A DNA stretch of 49,015 nt, taken from assembly GCF_002160495.1 (NCBI RefSeq), contig NZ_NFKR01000020.1, positions 1-49,015 of the forward strand. The letters run 5' to 3'. The first letter of the stretch is position 1. Each line of letters begins with the position of its first letter. A program made the translations under genes and the position numbers. The notes below the pieces were generated by a model. It worked only from the letters and a program-made list of their open reading frames with translations, was not told the origin of the DNA and did no database searches. This document shows, one piece after another, positions 8,073 through 14,880 of this stretch. This DNA comes from Erysipelatoclostridium sp. An173. Its GTDB lineage: Bacteria > Bacillota_I > Bacilli_A > Erysipelotrichales > Coprobacillaceae.

Positions 8073-8489
8073 ATGAAGTCATCTTCTTTCGAGCAGGCTA
8101 TTCAAGCACAGTTTGATTGCCTTACAAAGAAAGTCATTAAAAGAGCAGCAATGAAGTATAACCGTGATATTTCAAGACGCTTGAAGCATGAAGTTCCATT
8201 TTCTGAAATATCGGATTTGGAATTGAATAAAGCTGGCGTTTATGACAAGTATTCCAGCGATTATACAGCGTTCAATGTTCTTGGCATGGAAGTACAAGTA
8301 TCTGACGACCAGTTGAGTAAAGCACTCAAATGTTTACCAGAGAGAAAACGAAATATTATTTTGTTGTCATACTTTATGGATATGTCTGACGCAGAAATTG
8401 GAGAGCTTATGAATGTGGTTCGTACCACTGTTTACCGTCACAGGACAAGCACTCTGGAAGATTTACGAAAAATGATGGAGGAGGAATAA
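8073..8489 (+). CDS. sigma-70-like regulatory protein (Tn916 ORF7-like)
   Basis: The C-terminal half has a sigma region-4 helix-turn-helix (CLPERKRNIILLSYFMDMSD, then EIGELMNVVRTTVYRHR). Region 2 is poorly conserved, as in Tn916 ORF7. In that element the homologue is needed for conjugation and acts as a positive regulator of the transfer genes. AAAGGAGGTG lies directly upstream. It is followed 2 nt later by ORF8, so the pair is one unit, preceded by terminators at 7685 and 7894 that could attenuate it. Confidence 0.87.
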   Translation: MKSSSFEQAIQAQFDCLTKKVIKRAAMKYNRDISRRLKHEVPFSEISDLELNKAGVYDKYSSDYTAFNVLGMEVQVSDDQLSKALKCLPERKRNIILLSYFMDMSDAEIGELMNVVRTTVYRHRTSTLEDLRKMMEEE

Positions 8490-8491
8490 AA

Positions 8492-8728
8492 GTGGATAAT
8501 AGCAAAAAACACATACCGTTTGCTGTGATTGTGGCGGCTACTAATGGTGATGAAGCTGCAATACAGGAAATCTTGGATTTTTATGACGGTTACATATCAA
8601 AGTTGAGTTTACGCAAATTGTATGATGAATACGGAAATGTCTACATGGTAGTGGATTCTGAATTGAAAGGCAGAATACAGGCTGCGGTGATGGATATGAT
8701 TGCAAACTTTGAGATTATCGTAATTTAA
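8492..8728 (+). CDS. helix-turn-helix protein (Tn916 ORF8-like)
   Basis: A 78-residue protein with the start VAATNGDEAAIQEILDFYDGYISKLS, the typical helix-turn-helix domain found directly after ORF7 in Tn916 relatives. GGAGGAA lies upstream of the GTG start. Its length matches ORF8. In Tn916 it is part of the regulatory read-through circuit active in the circular form; here it is followed by a hairpin and a long non-coding stretch before xis. Confidence 0.82.
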   Translation: MDNSKKHIPFAVIVAATNGDEAAIQEILDFYDGYISKLSLRKLYDEYGNVYMVVDSELKGRIQAAVMDMIANFEIIVI

Positions 8729-8740
8729 CCATTCCGACGG

Positions 8741-8772
8741 GCGGAGCTTTTCTCCCTTTCCTTATGCTCCGC
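8741..8772 (+). terminator. hairpin after ORF8
   Basis: GCGGAGC (8741-8747) pairs perfectly with GCTCCGC (8766-8772). The 3' side lacks a T-run, so it may be an RNA-end or processing structure instead of a full terminator. Confidence 0.5.
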
Positions 8773-8858
8773 TTGTCAATCTATGAAAGTCTATTATTTC
8801 AGATAATGGATTTTCACAGACTGACAAATACAGTCGGGTGTTCTTTGACAACTGAATA

Positions 8859-9084
8859 AAACAATCAGATACGTTTGATATGCAGCGAGCCAGCGGATAT
8901 TGTACGCCATGACCTTTCAAAACAAAGTGAGCGATTCATGCAATGATCTGTGAGCGACTTTTGGAATGGTCGTTTAGCCATGACCTGTATATCTGGATAA
9001 TGATACACCCGTATGACACGGTTCACCCATCAGAATGGGAAAGGTGAAAGTCCTGTGGAGCTTGCTAAAGCCATCTGATTGTTT
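8859..9084 (+). ncRNA. candidate structured RNA between ORF8 and xis
   Basis: This stretch has no good open frame but nests several helices. AAACAATCAGAT (8859-8870) and ATCTGATTGTTT (9073-9084) are perfectly complementary and close the whole domain. Inside, CCA..GATAT (near 8891-8901) pairs with ATATC.TGG (near 8989-8996); GACCTTTCAAAA (8911-8922) pairs with TTTTGGAATGGTC (8959-8971) with one bulge; CCGT/ACGG surrounds ATGAC near 9010-9022; and TTCACC pairs with GGTGAA near 9023-9049. GCCATGACCT occurs twice (8906-8915, 8977-8986), as does GTGAGCGA (8927-8934, 8950-8957). I do not recognise the class. Strand is inferred from the neighbours. Confidence 0.6.
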
Positions 9085-9137
9085 AGAAGAAAAGGTATTA
9101 TCAGCAGCAAAATATATGTTCTCATTTCATGGAGTTG

Positions 9138-9146
9138 TGATATAAT
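9138..9146 (+). promoter_or_regulatory. extended -10 promoter for xis-int
   Basis: TGATATAAT combines a TG extension with a perfect TATAAT at 9141-9146, about 55 bp before the xis start. No good -35 box is seen (TTCTCA at 9119-9124 is the best). Confidence 0.6.
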
Positions 9147-9200
9147 AACTTCATTAAACGAGTGTGTTTTGCTGCTGTCACTACGAAAGGAGTCTTATTA

Positions 9201-9401
9201 GTGATAAGTGATACACAAAATGCACAACCCTTAAAAAAGGAAAAAAAGACTTATACAGTAGAGGAAATTGCTGAACAACTAGGAGTTAGCAAAAAGGTAG
9301 CTTATTCATTGGTAAAAAGCGGTCAATTTAGTTATGTTCGTGTTGGTCGAGTTATACGAGTATCAAAAGTTTCTTTCGATAAATGGTTAAATCAAATTTA
9401 A
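9201..9401 (+). CDS. xis: excisionase (Xis)
   Basis: A 66-residue MerR-like winged-helix protein of the Tn916 Xis type: YTVEEIAEQLGVSKKVAYSLVKSG followed by a wing with RVGRVIRVSKVSFDKWL. It binds DNA near the element ends and directs integrase toward excision. The GTG at 9201 is preferred because AAAGGAG (9186-9192) is 8 nt upstream; a longer frame from 9162 has no ribosome-binding site. Tn916 Xis is 67 residues. The int gene follows after 19 nt, so both are co-transcribed. Confidence 0.92.
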   Translation: MISDTQNAQPLKKEKKTYTVEEIAEQLGVSKKVAYSLVKSGQFSYVRVGRVIRVSKVSFDKWLNQI

Positions 9402-9420
9402 CTGTTAAGGAGAGAAATAT

Positions 9421-10866
9421 ATGGCTACAATCAAACAAAGAAAATCAAGTTTTTCCGTTATTTACTGGTACTTAAATGATACTGGAGAAAGAAAGCAAAA
9501 ATGGGACACGCTGGAAACAAGAAAAGAAGCAAAACAGCGTAAAGCCTTTATAGAATACTATCAAGAAAAATATGGATATGTGTTAGTTCCTTTAGAGGAA
9601 CAATTTGCACATCAAATCGAGGATTCTAAAAAGGATTTGGAAGTTGCTGACAAGGATATTACATTGCGTGAGTTCCTAAAGATTTTTGTCAATCTCTATG
9701 GCACATCTAAATGGTCGCCTAGTACATTCAGTGGCAAGGTAGGTACTATTGAAAATTACATCAATCCGATTATCGGTGATTGGAAACTCAATGACATTAC
9801 AACTAAAAGCCTATCAAAATACTACAACGATTTATTAAGCGTTCCAGAAGTACCACGAGCAAACAGAAAAGCAACTGGTCGTTGCGTACAACCAGCTAAC
9901 ATCAAAAAAATACATGACATTATCCGTTGTGCCTTAAACCAAGCTATCCGTTGGGAGTACATTGACACAAACAAAAGAAATCCTGCGTCATTAGCTACTT
10001 TACCAAAAGTACCTAAAGTCAGACGAAAAGTATGGAGCATACAGACATTCCGTGAAGCGGTAAAAGCTGCGGAAGATGATTTACTTTCAATCTGTATGCA
10101 CTTAGCTTTTTCCTGTTCTATGCGTATTGGTGAGATTACAGGTCTTACATGGGAAGATGTGATTATTGACGAAGAATCCATTGCTACAAATAATGCAAAG
10201 GTAATCATCAATAAGGAACTTTCAAGAATAAATGCAGAAGCAATGCAGAAATTGAAAGAAAAAGATATTATCAAGATTTTTCCAACACAGAAACCACACT
10301 GTACTACAAGACTTGTCTTGAAAACACCAAAAACAGAAACAAGTAATAGAACTGTCTGGCTACCGAAAACTGTTGCTGAATTATTAGTACAGTATAAAAA
10401 AGACCAACAGGAATTAAAAGAATTTCTCGGAAGTGCATATAACGATTATAACCTTGTTATTGCATTAGAAAATGGAAACCCTGTGGAAAGCCGCATTGTC
10501 AGAGATAGATTCCAAAAGCTCTGCGAAGAAAACAACTATGAAACTGTTGTATTCCATAGCCTACGTCATTTGAGTACAGGGTACAAATTAAAAATGACGA
10601 ATGGTGACGTGAAATCCGTACAGGGTGATACAGGTCATGCAGAAGCAGAAATGGTTACAGATGTTTATTCTAAAATCATTGACGAGGACAGACGTTTCAA
10701 TGCACAGAAGATGGATAGAGAGTTTTATTCTACTCTCAATGACGATATGGACAACCAACAGCAACATACAGGTTTGACTGATAGTGATATGGCACTCTTG
10801 GAGTTGCTCAAATCCCTGTCGCCAGAGATGAAAGAACAGCTTTTAAAGCAAACACTTCAAAAGTAA
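9421..10866 (+). CDS. int: tyrosine-recombinase integrase of the ICE
   Basis: Residues ~1-60 form an arm-binding domain (KQRKSSFSVIYWYLNDTGERK), followed by a SAM-like core-binding domain and a C-terminal catalytic domain. The catalytic set is complete: Arg235 (SMRIGE), His379 and Arg382 (HSLRH), His406 (GHAEAE) and Tyr416 (VYSKI). At 481 residues it is longer than Tn916 Int (405), mainly in the middle and in a ~50-residue C-terminal tail. Tn916 Int is promiscuous, whereas the right-hand junction here lies in a tRNA-Arg(CCU) anticodon loop, so this enzyme is probably site-specific. GGAGAG upstream serves as ribosome-binding site. Confidence 0.94.
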   Translation: MATIKQRKSSFSVIYWYLNDTGERKQKWDTLETRKEAKQRKAFIEYYQEKYGYVLVPLEEQFAHQIEDSKKDLEVADKDITLREFLKIFVNLYGTSKWSPSTFSGKVGTIENYINPIIGDWKLNDITTKSLSKYYNDLLSVPEVPRANRKATGRCVQPANIKKIHDIIRCALNQAIRWEYIDTNKRNPASLATLPKVPKVRRKVWSIQTFREAVKAAEDDLLSICMHLAFSCSMRIGEITGLTWEDVIIDEESIATNNAKVIINKELSRINAEAMQKLKEKDIIKIFPTQKPHCTTRLVLKTPKTETSNRTVWLPKTVAELLVQYKKDQQELKEFLGSAYNDYNLVIALENGNPVESRIVRDRFQKLCEENNYETVVFHSLRHLSTGYKLKMTNGDVKSVQGDTGHAEAEMVTDVYSKIIDEDRRFNAQKMDREFYSTLNDDMDNQQQHTGLTDSDMALLELLKSLSPEMKEQLLKQTLQK

Positions 10867-10872
10867 TTTTTC

Positions 10873-10937
10873 AAAAGTGTTAGCAAATTTTCCAAAATCC
10901 AGTGATTTTTCACCAGAAATAGAAAAAGTGTTAGCAA
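10873..10937 (+). repeat. paired integrase arm-type direct repeats
   Basis: AAAAGTGTTAGCAA occurs at 10873-10886 and again at 10924-10937, 51 bp apart, immediately after int. Integrases with an N-terminal arm-binding domain bind such paired repeats near element ends; assignment is by position and pattern. Confidence 0.7.
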
Positions 10938-11036
10938 GCCTACTTCCTCAATAGTCTTAACAAATAATCGAATACAAAATATTGAAAATAAAAAAAGTCC
11001 TTTTTCAGCAGAGATAGAAAGCCATAAATAAAGAAA

Positions 11037-11068
11037 GCTGAAAACCTAGAAAAATCAAGGCTTTCAGC
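11037..11068 (-). terminator. terminator of the ICE-borne tRNA gene
   Basis: On the reverse strand GCTGAAAGCCT pairs with AGGTTTTCAGC (one mismatch) and is followed by TTTCTTTATTT. It lies 8 bp past the tRNA 3' end. Confidence 0.72.
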
Positions 11069-11076
11069 GTTGTTTG

Positions 11077-11153
11077 TGGCGTCCCCGACAGGAATCGAAC
11101 CTGCGACGTTCCGCTTAGGAGGCGGACCCTCTATCCTGCTGAGGTACGAGGAC
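11077..11153 (-). tRNA. tRNA-Arg(CCU), complete, probably carried by the ICE
   Basis: All arms fold: acceptor GTCCTCG/CGGGGAC (one G-T pair), D-stem CCTC/GAGG, anticodon stem TCCGC/GCGGA around CTCCTAA (anticodon CCT), T-stem GCAGG/CCTGT with loop TTCGATT, discriminator G and an encoded CCA. It decodes AGG. It lies between int and the broken host tRNA-Arg(CCU), so it is inside the element if that break is the integration site. It has its own promoter (11186) and terminator (11037). C10-G25 in the D-stem is less usual. The body sequence differs from the broken gene, so it is not a simple repair copy. Confidence 0.93.
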
Positions 11154-11185
11154 ATTATTAAAAATCTATTCAAATTTATCTAGTT

Positions 11186-11194
11186 ATCATATCA
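11186..11194 (-). promoter_or_regulatory. extended -10 promoter for the ICE tRNA
   Basis: On the reverse strand TGATATGAT gives TG-A plus TATGAT, a near-consensus -10 box, placing the transcript start ~25 nt before the tRNA. No good -35 is visible. Confidence 0.5.
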
Positions 11195-11208
11195 AAAGGC
11201 GTTTGTTC

Positions 11209-11256
11209 CAACTAGCCCTTAGGAGGGCACTGCTCTATCCACTGAGCTACGGGGGC
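11209..11256 (-). pseudogene. 5' part of the host tRNA-Arg(CCU), broken at the ICE junction
   Basis: Reading the reverse strand from 11256: acceptor 5' strand GCCCCCG, D-arm GCTC/GAGC, 5' anticodon strand GTGCC, loop CTCCTAA (anticodon CCT). Next comes GGGCT, which cannot pair with GTGCC (G-G and T-C clashes), then AGTTG like a variable loop, after which homology to any tRNA stops: no T-arm and no 3' acceptor strand. GGGCTAGTTG looks like the corresponding part of a different tRNA-Arg(CCU). The sequence thus looks like a chimera joined within the anticodon loop. It cannot give a functional tRNA. Confidence 0.85.
11218..11226. other. putative attachment-site core (right ICE-chromosome junction)
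   Basis: CTTAGGAGG is the complement of the anticodon loop and its closing pair. tRNA pairing is consistent on the chromosomal side and fails immediately on the ICE side, which places strand exchange here. The same 9 bp occur in the ICE tRNA at 11114-11122. The second junction lies outside the window. Confidence 0.6.
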
Positions 11257-11374
11257 ATATTTAATTTTTAAATGTCGATTATTACTATCTAAAATCAAGT
11301 ATAGTTAATATGTCCCTATGATTTTAACATTACTTGTTTCAAAAAGCAAATTATTATAATTGTTATTAAAAAAG

Positions 11375-11383
11375 TGCTATAAT
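11375..11383 (+). promoter_or_regulatory. extended -10 promoter for cutC
   Basis: TGCTATAAT contains a TG extension and consensus TATAAT (11378-11383), 25 bp before the start codon. It is the first chromosomal promoter right of the ICE. Confidence 0.6.
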
Positions 11384-11407
11384 AATAACAAGTTAGGAGT
11401 TGATACG

Positions 11408-12148
11408 ATGAGTAATATCTTAGAGGTATGTTGTGGTAGTTATTATGATGCTCTTCAAGCTCAAAAAGGTGGAGCAAGAAGAATTGAACTAAATAGTGCT
11501 TTACATTTGGGTGGTTTAACTCCATCGCTGGCAACTTTATTAAAAATTAAAGAAGATACTGATTTAGAAGTTATTTGCATGGTAAGACCACGAGGAGCAG
11601 GTTTTTGTTACAATGATGAAGATTTTGAAATTATGAAACTTGATGCTGAGATTTTATTAGATAACGGGGCTGATGGTATTGCTTTTGGTTGTTTGACTAA
11701 TGAAGGTGAAGTTAATATTAGACAAACAAGAGAAATGGTAGATATTATTAAGTCATATCATAAAACTGCAGTTTTTCATCGAGCTATTGATTGTGTTGTA
11801 GATATAGATGAGGCTATTAATATCTTAATAACTGTTGGTATTGATCGTATTTTAACTAGTGGTTTACAAAATCAGGCTTATCAAGGTAGACGAATGATAA
11901 AATATCTTCATGATGCTTATGGTAATAGCATTGAAATATTAGCTGGTAGTGGTATTAATGAAAAGAATGTTAAAGAATTGATTGAATTTACAGGTATTAA
12001 TCAAGTTCATAGTTCATGTAAAGATTGGATCAATGATCCAACTACACATATCAATAATGCTGATTTTGGTTATCATGATGGTGACTATGATGTCGTGGAT
12101 TTTAAAAAAGTAAAGACATTGGCAGATATAGTTGATTTAATTGAATAA
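11408..12148 (+). CDS. cutC: CutC-family protein (putative copper homeostasis TIM barrel)
   Basis: A 246-residue CutC protein: it starts ILEVCCGSYYDALQAQKGGA and contains the family blocks VICMVRPRGAGF, DGIAFGCL, VFHRAID and ILTSGL. The family is linked historically to copper tolerance, but its enzymatic role is unsettled. ATG 11408 is supported by AGGAG 7 nt upstream; a longer frame from 11360 has no ribosome-binding site. It is the first chromosomal gene after the ICE and is transcribed away from it. A terminator follows, so it is probably monocistronic. Confidence 0.9.
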   Translation: MSNILEVCCGSYYDALQAQKGGARRIELNSALHLGGLTPSLATLLKIKEDTDLEVICMVRPRGAGFCYNDEDFEIMKLDAEILLDNGADGIAFGCLTNEGEVNIRQTREMVDIIKSYHKTAVFHRAIDCVVDIDEAINILITVGIDRILTSGLQNQAYQGRRMIKYLHDAYGNSIEILAGSGINEKNVKELIEFTGINQVHSSCKDWINDPTTHINNADFGYHDGDYDVVDFKKVKTLADIVDLIE

Positions 12149-12159
12149 TAGTTTGTAAG

Positions 12160-12189
12160 ACCTCACTGCTTAAAGGCAATGGGGTTTTA
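12160..12189 (+). terminator. terminator after cutC
   Basis: ACCTCACTGC pairs with GCAATGGGGT (one mismatch, one G-T pair) across TTAAAG, followed by TTTAATTTT. Confidence 0.7.
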
Positions 12190-12234
12190 ATTTTAATTTG
12201 ATGTGGTATAATAGAAAAAAGGGAGTTGATTGGA

Positions 12235-13431
12235 TTGAAAATCTTCAATATAGATGAAGAATTGAAGCAAAAAGTTAAGCCGGGAATAATTATTTCAGGA
12301 TTCACGGTTTTTTTAATATATATTTTATTTAATATTGGTAATATTTTTCAGATGATTAGCCAGTTTGTTGGCTTGTTTGAATATTTACTATTTGGTATTG
12401 TAATAGCTTATGTTTTAAATCAGCCAATGAAAATAATTGAAGAATGCATTGTTAAAAAGTTTCAGCCTGAAAGTTTTATTTATCGTAAAAAACGAGGATT
12501 ATCAATCTTTATAACTTTGATCTTGCTTGTTTGTTTAATGATTACGCTAGCGAGCATAATTATTCCTAATATTATTGAAAGTTTAATAACTTTGATTAGT
12601 AATATATCAAATATAATAAGTTCTATTTTCAATAATATTGATAAGATTTTCATGTATTTTAATATTGATTTTAGAACTAATGATATTACTAGTATAAATG
12701 AGTTAATAAATATGCCTTGGCAAAATATAGTAAAAGGATTATTAGATTTTTTAACTAAAAATGCCGATGGCATAATGGCAAATGCAACCAATTTTTTATC
12801 TACTTTTGGTGTAGTTTTTACAAGTTTTATTTTCTCTTTATATTTACTTGGTAATAAAGAAAAATTTTTACGACAATTCCGTAAACTAATCGGTGCTATA
12901 TTTGGATATAAAATAACACGAGTAATTTTTCACTACGCTCATAAAACAAATATCGTTTTTTCTAGCTTTATTACTGGTCAATTAGTTGAAGCGGCAATTT
13001 TATGGATATTATACTACAGTACAATGTTGCTATTTGGATTTCCATATCCAGAACTTATTGCTACAGTAATTTCGATATTTTCATTTGTTCCATTTTTTGG
13101 TCCGATTGCGGCTATGTTTGTAGGAGCATTCTTGATTTTATCTGAAAATGTTTTTCAAGCTTTTTGGTTTATGGTTTATTTCCAAATATTATCACAAATC
13201 GAAGACAACTTTATTTATCCTCGGGTTGTTGGTGGAACTGTTGGTTTACCAGGAATTTGGGTTCTTCTTTCAATCTTTATTTTTGGTGATTTATTTGGAA
13301 TATTTGGAACAATTATTGCTGTTCCATCAGCAGCGTGTATCTATTCTTTAATTAGCGAACTGGTTAATTTAGTTTTAAGAAAGAGAAAACTTAAGATTAC
13401 TGAAACGACAATTAAACAGCTTTCAAAATAA
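12235..13431 (+). CDS. AI-2E family transporter-like membrane protein
   Basis: About 398 residues with seven to eight hydrophobic segments, a soluble insert after the second pair, and the family block SFVPFFGPIAAMFVGAFLIL followed by QIEDNFIYPRVVGGTVGLPGIWVLLSIF. Members export small molecules or sodium/protons; the TqsA-type autoinducer role is not general, so the substrate is unknown. TTG 12235 lies 9 nt after GGGAG; TTG 12226 directly abuts it and is unlikely. A terminator overlaps its stop codon. Confidence 0.88.
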   Translation: MKIFNIDEELKQKVKPGIIISGFTVFLIYILFNIGNIFQMISQFVGLFEYLLFGIVIAYVLNQPMKIIEECIVKKFQPESFIYRKKRGLSIFITLILLVCLMITLASIIIPNIIESLITLISNISNIISSIFNNIDKIFMYFNIDFRTNDITSINELINMPWQNIVKGLLDFLTKNADGIMANATNFLSTFGVVFTSFIFSLYLLGNKEKFLRQFRKLIGAIFGYKITRVIFHYAHKTNIVFSSFITGQLVEAAILWILYYSTMLLFGFPYPELIATVISIFSFVPFFGPIAAMFVGAFLILSENVFQAFWFMVYFQILSQIEDNFIYPRVVGGTVGLPGIWVLLSIFIFGDLFGIFGTIIAVPSAACIYSLISELVNLVLRKRKLKITETTIKQLSK

Positions 13432-13452
13432 CCTGTTTTAAACAGGTTTTTA
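13430..13452 (+). terminator. terminator overlapping the transporter stop
   Basis: AACCTGTTT and AAACAGGTT form a perfect stem followed by TTTTATTT. Confidence 0.85.
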
Positions 13453-13473
13453 TTTAAATTTAAGGGGGATACA

Positions 13474-14391
13474 ATGGAAAGTTTTACAATAAATTCAAAA
13501 ACTGATCAGTTACCACTTTCAGTAATTGTATCATGTAGTAAACAACCCAAAGCAATTGTTCAAATAGTTCATGGTATGTGTGAACATAAAGAACGTTATT
13601 TAGATTTTATCAAATATTTAAATGAAAATGGTTTTGGAGTTATTATTCATGATCAGCGTGGTCATGGTGCTAGTATTTTAAATAAAGATGATTTAGGCTA
13701 TTTTTATCAAAAGAATAGTCAGGTATTAATAGACGATGTTTATCAGTTAACATGTTATATCAAAAACAGATATCCAGATTTACCAATATTTTTATTTGGT
13801 CATTCAATGGGGTCTTTAGTAGTGAGAAATTATTTGCGATTTTATAGTCAGGCTATTGATGGACTAATTGTTTGTGGTAGTCCTAGTAAAAATAAATTAG
13901 CGATATTTGGTAAGATGATTTGTAGTATTATCGCTAAATTTAAAGGAGATCATTATCGTAGTAAATTAATGCATTATATGTCACTTGGAATGTTTAATCA
14001 TGGTTTTGACAAACCTAACGAATGGATATGTAGTGATAGTAATGTAGTTGATCAATATAATAGTAATCCGTTGTGTAATTTTAATTTTACAGTAAATGGT
14101 TATTATAATTTATTAGACTTAATGATTAATACATATAAAAATTTTGATTATCATATTAAAGCTGATTTACCAATTTTATTTATCTCAGGAAATGAAGATC
14201 CATGTTTAGTCAATCAAAAATCTTTTTATCAGGCAGTTAATCATTTAAAAAATCAGGGTTATTACAATGTTGAAGCTAAATTGTATGAAAAGATGCGTCA
14301 TGAAATCTTAAATGAGAAAAATAAAAAACTGGTATATCATGATATTGTAACTTATTTAAATCAACAATTAGAAAAACGGGGGAAATTATAA
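13474..14391 (+). CDS. alpha/beta hydrolase, monoacylglycerol lipase/lysophospholipase type
   Basis: The 305-residue protein has the Hydrolase_4 pattern: IVHGMCEHKERY as oxyanion region, IIHDQRGHGAS, nucleophile GHSMGS, acid in FISGNEDPCL and catalytic His in KMRHEILNE. It has no signal peptide, so it is likely a cytoplasmic lipase acting on monoglycerides or lysolipids. AAGGGGGA lies before ATG. The GNAT gene starts within its stop codon (TAATG), so the two are translationally coupled. Confidence 0.87.
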   Translation: MESFTINSKTDQLPLSVIVSCSKQPKAIVQIVHGMCEHKERYLDFIKYLNENGFGVIIHDQRGHGASILNKDDLGYFYQKNSQVLIDDVYQLTCYIKNRYPDLPIFLFGHSMGSLVVRNYLRFYSQAIDGLIVCGSPSKNKLAIFGKMICSIIAKFKGDHYRSKLMHYMSLGMFNHGFDKPNEWICSDSNVVDQYNSNPLCNFNFTVNGYYNLLDLMINTYKNFDYHIKADLPILFISGNEDPCLVNQKSFYQAVNHLKNQGYYNVEAKLYEKMRHEILNEKNKKLVYHDIVTYLNQQLEKRGKL

Positions 14392-14819
14392 TGGATGAAA
14401 TTACATATCAATTAAACCATGGCAAAGTTAATTTTGATGATTCAAAAATGATTCGACAAGCAGTTTTTGTAGAAGAACAAGGTTTTGAAAATGAATTTGA
14501 TGATATTGATAATAGTGCTTATCATTTAGTGTTATATTTAGATAGTCATCCTGTGGCAACAGCTAGAATGTATCAAAAAGATGAAGAAACAATGATTTTA
14601 GGGCGTATTGCAGTATTAAAACAATATCGTAAACATGGTTTAGGAGCAAAAGCTGTTCAAAGATTAGAAAAAGAGGCTCAAAAATTAGGGTTTAAAAAAA
14701 TAGAACTATCAGCTCAACAGCAAGCAATGAATTTTTATCAAAAACTAGGATATGAAAGTTTTGGTGATATTTATTATGATGAGTGGTGCCCTCATATTAC
14801 AATGGTAAAAAAGATATAA
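14391..14819 (+). CDS. GNAT-family N-acetyltransferase
   Basis: A 142-residue acetyltransferase. The acetyl-CoA binding motif is LGRIAVLKQYRKHGLGAKAVQRLE, preceded by ATARMY, with the C-terminal NFYQKLGYESFG block. The early stretch RQAVFVEEQGFENEFDDID is like ElaA/YjcF-type GNATs. The acceptor is not predictable. It overlaps the upstream lipase stop by one base. Confidence 0.87.
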   Translation: MDEITYQLNHGKVNFDDSKMIRQAVFVEEQGFENEFDDIDNSAYHLVLYLDSHPVATARMYQKDEETMILGRIAVLKQYRKHGLGAKAVQRLEKEAQKLGFKKIELSAQQQAMNFYQKLGYESFGDIYYDEWCPHITMVKKI

Positions 14820-14832
14820 AAGTTGGCAATTA

Positions 14833-14860
14833 TTGACATATTTAGTAAGAATACTATAAT
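14833..14860 (+). promoter_or_regulatory. promoter of the pgsA operon
   Basis: TTGACA (14833-14838) and TATAAT (14855-14860), both perfect, with a 16-bp spacer; 20 bp later the pgsA start follows. Confidence 0.85.
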
Positions 14861-14880
14861 TAATTAAAAGAGGAACTAAT

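Noticed and set aside
10940-11173. 77-residue reverse-strand frame across the tRNA region
   Set aside because: It runs through the tRNA-Arg gene and its terminator; a chance frame.
11077-11256. Two tandem host tRNA-Arg genes with the ICE ending at the 3' end of the first
   Set aside because: Not excluded, but less likely: the second copy is broken exactly after the anticodon loop with stem mismatches, which fits an integration junction better than decay.
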